Program-made: the position numbers and the translations under genes | Assembly: GCF_025869345.1 (NCBI RefSeq) | Contig: NZ_JAOZVW010000117.1 | Coordinates: forward strand, 1-64,000 | Direction of reading: 5' to 3' | Length of the DNA: 64,000 bases | Source: Sphingopyxis sp. | GTDB taxonomy: Bacteria; Pseudomonadota; Alphaproteobacteria; Sphingomonadales; Sphingomonadaceae | Notes under the pieces: generated by a model | Seen by the model: only the letters and a program-made list of their open reading frames with translations | Database searches by the model: none | Told to the model about the DNA's origin: nothing | Part shown: one piece after another, positions 1 to 7,849 of the stretch | How the letters are laid out: every line of letters begins with the position of its first letter | Position numbering within the stretch: the first letter of the stretch is position 1

Positions 1-2405
1 TCGGCTTCGAGAATGACTGGCTGCGCGGCAATTTCATCTGGGAGCGCTTTCGCGAAAGCGACAATCGCTCGCGCACCGGCAAACAGCTTTGCCATCGTGA
101 CGCCAGCCCGGAGATGGTCGGGTCCGCATCTCTTTCCGCAAGGCAAACCACTGACATCCAAAATTCGAAATTATTGGCTTTACGCCAGGCCTTGTTCAGC
201 ACCGGCTGCAAGGCAGGCAGCCTCTACGATGATGATGCATTCGGCACGCCCAATGGCCTCGCTACCGGCTATGTCTTTGGTCTTGGGGTAACGAACTCAA
301 TCTTTGTCCAAGGATATTTGCCGCCAACCAGTTCAAGCCCGGATCCCGTACTTCGAGGAGGCGAGACACTCATCAAACTCGTCGATCCCTATGGCGGCCT
401 GATGCAATCGCGCGATCTTCGCGAAATCGCATCCTTCCGGGATCCGATCTATCGCGCCAAATCGGACCTGCTCGAACTCAATCTCGACGCCGATCTGGCC
501 GATGGTCTCACCCTGTCCTCACAGACCGCGTGGAACTGGGACGGCGTTTACAGTTTTCAGGACTATAACCGCTTCAATACACAGCCGATCTTCAATGACA
601 CATCTGGTTGGGTGGACCCTCAAGTCGTTGGCGGTGTGGTTTCCTTTGTTCCGGGTCGTATGCGCGAAATCGCGCCCGGCGGGATATTGTGCGATCCGCA
701 GATCGGTTGTTCTGATACGCTCGGGGTCTTCGACATCTCGTCCGCCGATTCAAAGCAGTTCGCTCAGGAGCTGCGTCTTCAGTCCGATTTCAACGGGCCG
801 TTCAATTTCAGCATCGGCGGGAATTACACGAAATTCCGGACTCAAAACGACTATTATGTGATGAGCAATTTGTTCACAGCCGTGGCGTCGATGTATCCAT
901 TCAGCGGGGGCACCGACGGATGCTATAAAGATAGTATTGGATTTTTGGCAGGCCTTCCTCTTGTTGAAGGAGCCGAATATTGCCCCTATATCGATCCCAA
1001 CCCGGTCGAGAATATCGACGGTGAAGGGCATAATTATTTCCGTTCTTCCAACCCCTATAAGCTGGAAAGCTGGGCGGCGTTCGGCGAGGCCTATTATGAG
1101 ATCACTCCCGACCTGAAGCTGACGGCGGGCCTGCGCTATACGCGCGACCGCAAGACCTTCACGCCGGTGCCGAGCCAATTATTTCTGGCTCCTACCATCG
1201 AGGCGGGCGGCTTGGTCGGTAAGGGATATCCGGCCGGACCAGACATCAAGTTGAGCTGGGGCGAGTTCACCGGCCGCGCCGGCATCGACTGGAAACCGCA
1301 ACTCGGCTTCACCGACGATACGCTGGTCTATGCCTTCTATAGTCGTGGCTACAAAGCTGGCGGCATGAACCCGCCGACTCCGGGCTTTGCCACGGCGCAG
1401 CAATTGGTCGACGCGGGTTTCGTACCGGCGGCATTGAAGGACGCGGCGGAAGCGGCGAATTTCATCCCCGTCCTGCAGCTTACGGCCGTCAACTATGGTC
1501 CGACATTCGAGCCGGAGTTCGTCAACGCCTTGGAGATCGGCACCAAGAATGTCCTGATGGGGGGACGGCTGACGCTCAATGCCAGCGCCTTCTATTATGA
1601 CTATATGAATTATCAGGTGTCGCAGATTCGCGACCGCACGGCGATCAACGAGAATTTCGACGCCAAGGTGTGGGGCGCCGAACTGTCGGCGCTGTTCGAG
1701 CCCGTCGACCGGCTGCGCCTCAACGCCAATATCGGCTATCTAAGGACCCGCATCGGAAAGGGCGAAAAGTCGATCGACCCGATGAACCGGACCTTGGGCA
1801 ATCCCGATTATGTCGTGGTGAAACCGTGGCCGCAACTGCCGTCGAACTGCGTCGTGCCGCTTCACTATGCCGAATCCTGGGTGCGGACCAAGGATCAGGT
1901 CGTTGAATATTGGAAGCTGTGCGGCGGGTATGGCGGCATTTTCGGACTGGGCGGGACCCGGTTGCCCGATCCCGCGACCGGCCAACTCTATGATCCGGCC
2001 AATTACCCGGAAATCAACGGCGGTGGCGGTTTCTATACGGACCTCGGCGGCAAGGAGTTGCCCAATTCACCGCATTGGACGGTCAATGTCGGCGCCGAAT
2101 ACACCATCCCGTTCGATGGCGATTGGAGTGCTACGATCCGCGGCGATGGCTATTGGCAGGCCAAGAGCTGGGCGCGTGTCTATAACCTCAACCCCTATGA
2201 CCGCCTGAGAAGCTGGACGAACTTCAACATCTCGCTGCGCGTCGATGGTCCCGACGACCTGTCGATCGAGGCTTATGTGAAGAATGTCTTCAACTCGACG
2301 CCGATTACCGACGCCTTCCTGAACAGCGACGACAGCGGCCTGACGACCAACGTCTTCACCCTCGATCCGCGCATCATCGGGTTCAGCATCGCCAAGAAAT
2401 TCTAG
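1..2405 (+). CDS. TonB-dependent receptor, 5' end outside the window
   Basis: The third reading frame is open from the first bases, so this is the C-terminal ~800 residues of an outer-membrane receptor. Signal peptide, TonB box and plug lie upstream. What is visible is a 22-strand-type barrel: alternating aromatic and polar strands, the frequent barrel segment LKLTAGLRYTRDR near 1120-1150, and a terminal Phe (AKKF) as expected for BAM recognition. In sphingomonads these receptors import large or hydrophobic substrates; this substrate cannot be read from sequence. A strong terminator follows. It may be ICE cargo or chromosomal flank, because the element boundary is not visible. It is distinct from the fumA receptor at 44.9-47.8 kb. 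Confidence 0.9.
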   Translation, partial: GFENDWLRGNFIWERFRESDNRSRTGKQLCHRDASPEMVGSASLSARQTTDIQNSKLLALRQALFSTGCKAGSLYDDDAFGTPNGLATGYVFGLGVTNSIFVQGYLPPTSSSPDPVLRGGETLIKLVDPYGGLMQSRDLREIASFRDPIYRAKSDLLELNLDADLADGLTLSSQTAWNWDGVYSFQDYNRFNTQPIFNDTSGWVDPQVVGGVVSFVPGRMREIAPGGILCDPQIGCSDTLGVFDISSADSKQFAQELRLQSDFNGPFNFSIGGNYTKFRTQNDYYVMSNLFTAVASMYPFSGGTDGCYKDSIGFLAGLPLVEGAEYCPYIDPNPVENIDGEGHNYFRSSNPYKLESWAAFGEAYYEITPDLKLTAGLRYTRDRKTFTPVPSQLFLAPTIEAGGLVGKGYPAGPDIKLSWGEFTGRAGIDWKPQLGFTDDTLVYAFYSRGYKAGGMNPPTPGFATAQQLVDAGFVPAALKDAAEAANFIPVLQLTAVNYGPTFEPEFVNALEIGTKNVLMGGRLTLNASAFYYDYMNYQVSQIRDRTAINENFDAKVWGAELSALFEPVDRLRLNANIGYLRTRIGKGEKSIDPMNRTLGNPDYVVVKPWPQLPSNCVVPLHYAESWVRTKDQVVEYWKLCGGYGGIFGLGGTRLPDPATGQLYDPANYPEINGGGGFYTDLGGKELPNSPHWTVNVGAEYTIPFDGDWSATIRGDGYWQAKSWARVYNLNPYDRLRSWTNFNISLRVDGPDDLSIEAYVKNVFNSTPITDAFLNSDDSGLTTNVFTLDPRIIGFSIAKKF

Positions 2406-2429
2406 GTCCTCTCCACTGGGGAACTACCT

Positions 2430-2480
2430 CGGGCCGATGCCAAGCTTGCTCCCGGGTGCAAGCATCGGCCCGGATTTTTC
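2430..2480 (+). terminator. Rho-independent terminator after the TonB receptor
   Basis: An 11-bp perfect stem (CGGGCCGATGC / GCATCGGCCCG) encloses a second short stem (CTTGC / GCAAG) and is followed by TTTTT. Confidence 0.85.
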
Positions 2481-2606
2481 GCAGACCGAGGGACCAGCGG
2501 ACTGCTTTCACTCGCACTCTCTCTCCGAGAGAACTGGCCGCCGCCCGGTTCCTTCCCCGGCACCGTGCGGCGGCCCATTTCCTCTTATCGCAGGAAGGAG
2601 AAGATG

Positions 2607-3464
2607 ATGACCGACAGGACGCAGACCCCGACCGGCCTCGTCATCGAAAAGCGTAACTGGAAATTCGGTCGCGGCATGACCGCGCGTCGCTGGTGGCACG
2701 GCGGTGATGCCGGGCGAACCGCCTTTTATAACGCGCTGTCATCGACTTTCCCGGTCGGCGAAAAATTCTTCATGTCGGCGGTTCGCCACTATCGCGATGA
2801 AGCGCCCGAAGTCCTGCGCGAACAGATCGACGATTTCATCTTTCAGGAATCGACCCACTCGCGCGAGCATGTCTTTTTCAACCGACAGGCGCGGGATGCG
2901 GGCTATGACCTCACATCATCGGAGGACCGTGCGGCCCGGACAATCGCATGGGCGAAGAAGCGTCCGCCGCTGATGCAGCTTGCCGGAACCTGCGCGCTCG
3001 AGCATTTCACCGCGACGCTTGCCAACGCGATCCTGGCCGACCCCGCGCATCTCGCCGGCGCCGATGCCGAGGCGCAGCGCATGTGGCGCTGGCACGCCAT
3101 CGAGGAGATCGAGCATAAGGCGGTCGCCTATGATACGCTGCTGCTCGCCATGAGAAGCCGGTCGCCGTTCCGGCGATGGACGCTGCGGTCCTTCACCATG
3201 CTCGCGGCGGGCATCCGCTTTCACTATGTCGTGTTCCGCAACACCGCCGACCTGTTGCGGCAGGACGGCAAGAACAACCTGCGGACGTGGGGCGGGTTAC
3301 TCGCCTATCTCTATGGAAAGCCCGGCCTGATGCGCCTGCTGCTCCGCGACCTGTTCGCCTATTTCCGACCGAACTTCCATCCATGGCAGCACGACGACCG
3401 GGCGCTGGCGCAACGCGCGCTTGCGACCCTTTCGCCCCCGCTTGTGGCTCCCATGCCGAAATGA
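2607..3464 (+). CDS. Predicted metal-dependent hydrolase (PF10118-like, COG3687)
   Basis: A 285-residue alpha-helical protein. His/Glu pairs are spaced as in PF10118 'metal-dependent hydrolases', whose fold is ferritin-like: FQESTHSREH near residue 80, ALEHFTA near 130 and HAIEEIEHKA near 165. Reaction and substrate are not established for the family. Two tandem ATGs exist (2604 and 2607); the AGGAAGGAG ribosome site at 2592-2600 fits the second better. The stop overlaps the next start as ATGA, so it is translationally coupled to the DUF2147 gene. Confidence 0.8.
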   Translation: MTDRTQTPTGLVIEKRNWKFGRGMTARRWWHGGDAGRTAFYNALSSTFPVGEKFFMSAVRHYRDEAPEVLREQIDDFIFQESTHSREHVFFNRQARDAGYDLTSSEDRAARTIAWAKKRPPLMQLAGTCALEHFTATLANAILADPAHLAGADAEAQRMWRWHAIEEIEHKAVAYDTLLLAMRSRSPFRRWTLRSFTMLAAGIRFHYVVFRNTADLLRQDGKNNLRTWGGLLAYLYGKPGLMRLLLRDLFAYFRPNFHPWQHDDRALAQRALATLSPPLVAPMPK

Positions 3465-3925
3465 GCGGCCCGATGCGAAGGGCGATGATTGCAGGAACGG
3501 CGATGCTCGCGGCGGTTGCGTTTGGCGCTGCGGGCATCGTCACCGCAGAGGCCGCTCCGTCAGGGCAAGGCATCGCCGGTATCTGGGCGACCGGCAGCGA
3601 GGGGGGCCGCGTCCAGATATACACCTGCGGGGCGGCCCTCTGCGGCAAGATCGTCGATGCGACCCGCATCCGGGCGAACCCCGATCAGCGCGATGAACGC
3701 AACCCCGATCCCAAGCTGCGCGACCGCCGATTGAAGGGGCTGGTCGTCCTGCACGGCTTTGCGGGCGGTCCGCGCGAATGGAAGGGGGGGCCGGTCTATG
3801 ACCCCGAGACCGGGGATGGCGCGGCCAAGGCCTATCTGACGCTCCGCCCCGATGGCAAGCTGGAGGTGAAAGGTTGCAAGGCAGCTATCTTCTGCCGAAC
3901 GAAGGTCTGGACGCGCGTGCGCTGA
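3461..3925 (+). CDS. DUF2147 family secreted protein
   Basis: About 154 residues. The hydrophobic N-terminus (MIAGTAMLAAVAFGAAGI) ends near AEAAPSG and looks like a Sec signal peptide, so the protein is probably periplasmic. The mature part has the DUF2147 pattern: GIWATGSEGGRVQIYTCG, CGKIVDA, and a C-terminal Y-L-R-DGKLEVKGC followed by I-F-C-R-T-VWTR. The family has a small beta-barrel fold and no proven biochemical role. The start at 3461 overlaps the upstream stop; an in-frame ATG at 3473 is the alternative. Confidence 0.8.
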   Translation: MSGPMRRAMIAGTAMLAAVAFGAAGIVTAEAAPSGQGIAGIWATGSEGGRVQIYTCGAALCGKIVDATRIRANPDQRDERNPDPKLRDRRLKGLVVLHGFAGGPREWKGGPVYDPETGDGAAKAYLTLRPDGKLEVKGCKAAIFCRTKVWTRVR

Positions 3926-4063
3926 CCTTCGCGGCGGCCGTCCGTAGCCGCCTCGCGGTGTTGCACCGCGGCTTGGTGATTGCGCCCCGCGCGCATGAAG
4001 GATGGGCGCGCTAGGGGCGATCCCGAACCGATCGGCTGGACCACCGATCCGCTTCATTCTGTG

Positions 4064-4076
4064 GAATATATTCTAT
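4064..4076. promoter_or_regulatory. Candidate operator upstream of luxR/traR
   Basis: GAATATATTCTAT contains the perfect 10-bp palindrome GAATATATTC. The same 13-mer with one mismatch occurs in inverse orientation at 7475-7487, next to the XRE regulator. Both lie in otherwise GC-rich intergenic DNA, which suggests one repressor acts at both sites (inference). Confidence 0.5.
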
Positions 4077-4100
4077 GCCGCCGGTCGTTATGACCGCGGC
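4077..4100 (+). promoter_or_regulatory. Dyad / hairpin in the luxR leader
   Basis: GCCG-c-CGGTC-GTTAT-GACCG-CGGC forms a 9-bp stem with one bulged C, ending 17 nt before the luxR ATG, where no clear Shine-Dalgarno sequence is visible. It could be an operator or an RNA structure affecting translation; the sequence alone does not decide. Confidence 0.4.
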
Positions 4101-4117
4101 GAACCCGGTCCACGGTC

Positions 4118-4867
4118 ATGTCGCTCGACCGGCTGATCCGGTATCACGAACGGCGGGTCCGCGCCGCACGCAGCGCAACCGAAATCTTCGACCATACGCT
4201 CGCGGCTGCCGGCGAACTCGGCTTCAACCGGCTCGCGATCGTTCACGCCTCTTGGTTCATCCGCCCTGGACGCCGCCTGATCTTCCATCACAATTTTGAC
4301 GAGTGGGGCGAGATCTTCGTCGCCCGAAGATATTATCTGCACGATCCCGCGCTGCTCACCTCGCAGCGAACCAACCGGCCCTTCACCTGGAATGAAATGC
4401 GCCGGACTTTGCAGCCTGATCCGAAGCAGGTCCGGATTTTGGATGAAGCCGTCCGGCACGGACTGCGTATCGGTTTGACCGTTCCGGTTTCGGTTCCGGG
4501 TGAACCTGCCGGATGCTGCACCTTCGCGACCGACGCGAGCGAACTTCCGTCGCCAGCATTATGCCGCGCCGCGGCCTGGATCGCCGACGAAGCCTTTGCC
4601 GAGGCGCGGCGAGTGAACGGCTATCCAGTTCCCATCGAGGTGACCGATGTTCCCCATATCAACGCACGCCGTCTCGAATGCCTTCGCTGGGCCGTCATCG
4701 GTCGCACCGATGCGCAGATCGCGCTCATCATGGGCCTCACGCTCAACACGGTTCGCACCTACATGCGCGACCTTCGGCGGATGTTCGGCGTGTGCAGCCG
4801 CACGGAACTTGCCCGCGTGGCGCAGCGCGCCGGGCTGATTGGCCTCGATGATTCAATCTCCCAGTAA
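4118..4867 (+). CDS. LuxR/TraR-type quorum-sensing regulator
   Basis: 249 residues in two domains. Residues ~10-165 are an autoinducer-binding domain (PF03472) with the family Y-x2-HDP motif (RRYYLHDPALL) and a following FTW. Residues ~180-245 are a GerE/LuxR helix-turn-helix (RRLECLRWAVIGRTDAQIA...LTLNTVRTYMRDLRRMFG). The cognate synthase gene starts 63 bp downstream. Established for related ICEs: TraR plus AHL activates the operon that begins with traI and carries the excision activator FseA. The upstream hairpin and GAATATATTC palindrome suggest repression. A lux-type dyad was looked for but not confidently found. Confidence 0.9.
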   Translation: MSLDRLIRYHERRVRAARSATEIFDHTLAAAGELGFNRLAIVHASWFIRPGRRLIFHHNFDEWGEIFVARRYYLHDPALLTSQRTNRPFTWNEMRRTLQPDPKQVRILDEAVRHGLRIGLTVPVSVPGEPAGCCTFATDASELPSPALCRAAAWIADEAFAEARRVNGYPVPIEVTDVPHINARRLECLRWAVIGRTDAQIALIMGLTLNTVRTYMRDLRRMFGVCSRTELARVAQRAGLIGLDDSISQ

Positions 4868-4895
4868 TGGGACTTACCGCTTTCGCGCTCGCCTG

Positions 4896-4922
4896 CTCCC
4901 TTGATGGAAACAATCAAGGGAG
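4896..4922 (+). promoter_or_regulatory. Perfect hairpin burying the luxI ribosome-binding site
   Basis: CTCCCTTGAT (4896-4905), loop GGAAACA, ATCAAGGGAG (4913-4922): a perfect 10-bp stem. The 3' arm carries the AAGGGAG Shine-Dalgarno of the ATG at 4931, so the folded RNA would hide it. There is no T-run, which argues against a simple terminator for luxR. Confidence 0.7.
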
Positions 4923-4930
4923 CCATTGCC

Positions 4931-5542
4931 ATGATCCATATCCGCCACGGCTATTCACTCGCCGATCCGCTCGCCGCGTCGATGTTCCGCGACCGCAAAG
5001 AGCAATTCGTCGACCAGCTCGGCTGGGACGTGCCGGTCGTCGCTGGCCGATATGAACTCGACCAATATGACGGTGACGACGCGCATTATCTGATCGCCGT
5101 CGATGCGGATGGCCACCATGCCGCGTCGATGCGACTTCTACCGACGACACGGCGTCACCTGCTGGGCGATCACTTTGCGGGGCTTTGCGATGGCGCCATC
5201 CCGCATGGACCGCACGTCATGGAGATCACCCGGCTATGCCTGCCGCAACGGCTCGGCCGCGAGGAGCGGCGCGCCGTCCGCAACCGCCTCATATCGGCGA
5301 CGGTCGATCATGCACTGCATTCGGGCGTGTCGGTGCTGACCGGCGTCGTCACCGCGGTTTTTCGCGAAACCATCCTCGCGATGGGCTGGCGCGCAGCGCC
5401 GCTCGGCCCCGCCCGCAACCATCGGGGCAGTTCGATCGGAGCCTTCCGTCTCGACCTCGATTCCGACACGCCGGCGCTGCTCGCCGCGACCGGCATTTAT
5501 ACGCCGGACACGATCGCGCCCGTCGCGGCCGAACTGGCTTGA
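4931..5542 (+). CDS. Acyl-homoserine-lactone synthase (LuxI/TraI)
   Basis: 203 residues, the usual LuxI size. Family landmarks appear in order: FRDRKEQFVDQLGWDVP, ELDQYDGDDAHYL, ASMRLLPTTRRHLLGDHF and VMEITRLCLPQ (the conserved E-x-T/S-R). It makes the diffusible AHL signal from S-adenosylmethionine and an acyl donor. The ATG at 4931 is chosen because AAGGGAG lies 8 nt upstream and the LuxI N-terminus (MIHIRHGYS) begins there; an earlier ATG at 4901 lies inside the hairpin loop side. It is followed after 12 bp by the PhyH-like gene and then fseA, probably one operon. Confidence 0.92.
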   Translation: MIHIRHGYSLADPLAASMFRDRKEQFVDQLGWDVPVVAGRYELDQYDGDDAHYLIAVDADGHHAASMRLLPTTRRHLLGDHFAGLCDGAIPHGPHVMEITRLCLPQRLGREERRAVRNRLISATVDHALHSGVSVLTGVVTAVFRETILAMGWRAAPLGPARNHRGSSIGAFRLDLDSDTPALLAATGIYTPDTIAPVAAELA

Positions 5543-5554
5543 GGGAGAGTGACG

Positions 5555-6433
5555 ATGACGCACGATCCCGCCCGCTGCGCCGCGATGCTGCTCGCCGATG
5601 GCTATTGCATCGTCGAGAATGTCCTGTCGCCCAATACCGTCACCGCACTCGAGACCGACCTGGCGCCGCGGTTCGAGACGACGCCCTTTTGCGAAGGCGG
5701 CTTCTATGGCGCGCGGACCAAGCGGTTCGGCGCGCTGCTGCGTCGCTCGCGTCATGCCGCTACGCTCGTCCAGCATCCGCTGATCCGCACCATCGCCGAT
5801 ACGATCCTCGGTGCATGGTGCGACCGCATCGCCCTCAATCTGACGCAGGCGGTCGAGATCCATCCCGGCGCGCTCGCGCAGGCGCCGCACCGCGATCAGG
5901 ATTTATGGGGCGGCGACAAGACCGGCATGGAGTATCAGCTCAACGTCATCTGGCCGATCGACCCATTCACCGCCGACAATGGCGCGACGCGGCTCTGGCC
6001 GGGGAGCCACCGCGACGAGGCGGCCGACCCCGCCGTCATTGCGCCGCTCGTTGCAGAAATGGCGCCCGGTTCGGCGCTGTTGTTCCTCGGTTCGATCGTC
6101 CACGGTGCCGGCGCCAATGTATCGGATGCGGTGCGGCGCGCGGTGATCGTCGGCTATTGCCTCGGTTGGCTGCGAACCTTCGAAAATCAATATCTCGTCT
6201 ATCCGCCCGAGGTCGCGCGGCACTTCGATCCCGAACTTGCCGCGCTCGTCGGCTACGCCCAGCATCGACCCAACCTCGGCAATGTCGAAGGGCAATGCCC
6301 GTCGGTTCTGCTCGGCGATCCCGACATCGATGGCCTCGCGGCGATCGACGCGCTGCGGCCCGAACAGGCCGAAGCCATCGCCGATTATGTCGCCGAACAG
6401 GAGGCGGCCCGAGCGGGCATCTTGGGCGGATAG
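5555..6433 (+). CDS. Phytanoyl-CoA dioxygenase (PhyH) family protein
   Basis: 292 residues of the Fe(II)/2-oxoglutarate dioxygenase fold. The iron triad is visible as H-x-D in APHRDQD (~residue 112) and a distal His in SIVHGAGAN (~182), followed by the Arg-rich strand VRRAVIVGYCLGW that usually binds 2-oxoglutarate. GAGGGAG 7 nt before the ATG at 5555 decides the start over a GTG at 5549. It sits between luxI and fseA with 12- and 11-bp gaps, so it is co-expressed with quorum sensing. Substrate unknown; modification of the AHL or of a co-signal is possible but is only inference. Confidence 0.85.
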   Translation: MTHDPARCAAMLLADGYCIVENVLSPNTVTALETDLAPRFETTPFCEGGFYGARTKRFGALLRRSRHAATLVQHPLIRTIADTILGAWCDRIALNLTQAVEIHPGALAQAPHRDQDLWGGDKTGMEYQLNVIWPIDPFTADNGATRLWPGSHRDEAADPAVIAPLVAEMAPGSALLFLGSIVHGAGANVSDAVRRAVIVGYCLGWLRTFENQYLVYPPEVARHFDPELAALVGYAQHRPNLGNVEGQCPSVLLGDPDIDGLAAIDALRPEQAEAIADYVAEQEAARAGILGG

Positions 6434-6444
6434 CGAGACGAACC

Positions 6445-7185
6445 ATGTCCGCCGGTCGGCTCGTCGCCGATTGGCGCGACCCGGCCGCCTATGCCTGGCT
6501 AGATCAGTGCGGGCGCCACGCCTTCGCCTGGGAATGGCTGCGGCGGCGGGCCGACTATCAGGCCGGCAGCGATGCGGACGCCACTGCGCTGGCCTGCGGC
6601 CTTCGCAATCGGCCAGTCTTTACGGCCGATGCCCGCACCGCTTCCCCTCTCTGGACCGCCGACACCGATCCCTTCCTCCTGACTGCGACCGCGCGGCGCT
6701 GCGCGCTGGACAAGTGCAATTTCGACCTGTCGCGCGTGCGGGAGAAGCGCATGATGGCGATAAGCGCAGAGGGTGAGCATTGGCTGTTCGGAACGGCTGC
6801 ACGGCCGCTTCGGCTCGATATTCGCACTGGCAGCTTATGCGGCGATCCCGTCGCGCTCACCGTGCATGTCACGCGGCTCGATAGCCCGGCAATCGTCGCA
6901 CTCGCTCGCCTGATCGCGCTCGCGCGCGATTGCGGTTGGCGGCCCAGCCACTTTCCCGCCGAGCAGCGCGCCAAACGCTGGAGCCAAGTTCTGCGTGTTC
7001 ACGACGCGCTCCAGGCCGGAGCCACCCAGCGCGACATCGCCGATGCTCTGTTCGGAACTGCCGGTGTTGCCAATTGGCGCGTCAATGCCGCGCCGTGGAG
7101 GCGGCGCAGCCAACGCCTCGTCGAAGCGGCCCGGCGTGCGGCAATGTCGATGCCTGCCGACTGGCTCTCCGGCGCCTTTCCCTGA
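6445..7185 (+). CDS. FseA-type excision activator (DUF6499-DUF2285), single frame
   Basis: 246 residues. The N-terminus (DWRDPAAYAWL...HAFAWEWLRRRADY) is the DUF6499 module; the C-terminus (RDIADALFGTAGVANWR...WRRRSQRLVEAARR) is the DUF2285 helix-turn-helix variant. In ICEMlSymR7A the same two modules lie in different frames (msi172/msi171) and are joined by programmed frameshifting to make FseA, which turns on the excisionase gene rdfS. Here they are fused in frame, so no frameshift is needed. It ends an apparent luxI-phyH-fseA operon and lies 440 bp before the RdfS-like gene, as expected. No separate DUF2285-only antiactivator (QseM) was seen in the window. Confidence 0.85.
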   Translation: MSAGRLVADWRDPAAYAWLDQCGRHAFAWEWLRRRADYQAGSDADATALACGLRNRPVFTADARTASPLWTADTDPFLLTATARRCALDKCNFDLSRVREKRMMAISAEGEHWLFGTAARPLRLDIRTGSLCGDPVALTVHVTRLDSPAIVALARLIALARDCGWRPSHFPAEQRAKRWSQVLRVHDALQAGATQRDIADALFGTAGVANWRVNAAPWRRRSQRLVEAARRAAMSMPADWLSGAFP

Positions 7186-7190
7186 TCCGG

Positions 7191-7439
7191 CTATTTGCCG
7201 AGGCGCTCGCGCGTTCTCTCGGCGAGGCCGGGCTGGAGCATTTCGTCGATCCCGACCTGAAAGGCGCCAGCGATCTTTTCGATCATGTCGACCGATGCCG
7301 CAAATTTCTCGCGCTCGATCATGCTGATGGAACTGCGGTCGATCTGCGCCGCGCCCGCCAAATCCTCCTGCGTCATCGCATGAAGGTCGCGCAGCTCCTT
7401 CAAATTGTCGGCAAGTATCTTGCGGCCGTGGCGTTCCAT
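7191..7439 (-). CDS. Small XRE-family repressor (QseC-like by position)
   Basis: 82 residues, essentially only an HTH_3 domain: LKELRDLHAMTQEDLAGAAQIDRSSISMIEREK, then a helical tail. It is convergent with fseA and divergent from the RdfS-like gene. In ICEMlSymR7A a small XRE protein, QseC, sets the on/off state of quorum-dependent transfer. Sequence, size and context suit that role, but XRE proteins are common and the assignment is positional. Candidate operators lie in its own promoter region (7475-7511) and before luxR (4064-4076). Confidence 0.75.
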   Translation of the reverse strand: MERHGRKILADNLKELRDLHAMTQEDLAGAAQIDRSSISMIEREKFAASVDMIEKIAGAFQVGIDEMLQPGLAERTRERLGK

Positions 7440-7474
7440 GCCCGCATGACCACGGCCAATCGGCCCGCGACTCC

Positions 7475-7511
7475 ATAGAATATAATCACGCGGGCGCGAG
7501 GAATATTCTCC
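7475..7511. promoter_or_regulatory. Candidate operator pair, XRE / rdfS intergenic region
   Basis: ATAGAATATAATC (7475-7487) is the reverse complement, with one mismatch, of the luxR-upstream motif GAATATATTCTAT. A second element, GGAATATTCTCC (7500-7511), contains the palindrome GAATATTC. The centres are about two helical turns apart, a common arrangement for XRE repressors. Confidence 0.5.
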
Positions 7512-7627
7512 TCACGCTGATTTTTGCGGCCCGGCCCGAAAATGAAAGGTGCCGATTGCGGGCCTCTGCCGCTCTCCCCCATCGCGCTAGTCCCCGCGCC
7601 GAGCTTGAAAGCAGGAGCGTGGAAGCG

Positions 7628-7849
7628 ATGCCGACCGATGGAAACCGTCTGGGGCCGTCAGGGCGCCCCTATCTCAATACGGCACAAGCCGCCCATTTTC
7701 TCGGCATAGGCTGGCGCAAGCTGCAAAAGCTGCGCGTCAGCGGTAAGGGGCCGCGCTTCCGTCGTCACGGACGCCTCATCTATTATCATCCCGACGACCT
7801 TGAAAGCTGGTCGCGCGGCACCGCCGATGCGGACGGTCGCCATGAATGA
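7628..7849 (+). CDS. RdfS-like excisionase / AlpA-type HTH protein
   Basis: 73 residues with a winged-helix, MerR/AlpA-like 'HTH_17' pattern: LNTAQAAHFLGIGWRKLQKLRVSGKGPRFRRHGRLIYYHPDDLESW. Such small proteins are recombination directionality factors or their relatives. In ICEMlSymR7A-type elements RdfS is encoded directly before traF and a lytic transglycosylase, exactly the order here. AGGAG at 7613-7617 supports the ATG at 7628. It overlaps traF by 8 nt. Its integrase partner is not in the window. Confidence 0.75.
   Translation: MPTDGNRLGPSGRPYLNTAQAAHFLGIGWRKLQKLRVSGKGPRFRRHGRLIYYHPDDLESWSRGTADADGRHE

Noticed and set aside
4901-4930. Upstream ATG (4901) as the luxI start
   Set aside because: The codons lie in the hairpin and add residues with no LuxI similarity; AAGGGAG fits the ATG at 4931.
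5185-6444. Long continuous frame through luxI and phyH ahead of fseA
   Set aside because: It is out of frame with both supported genes and shows Arg/Ala-rich shadow composition; only the part from 6445 is coding.
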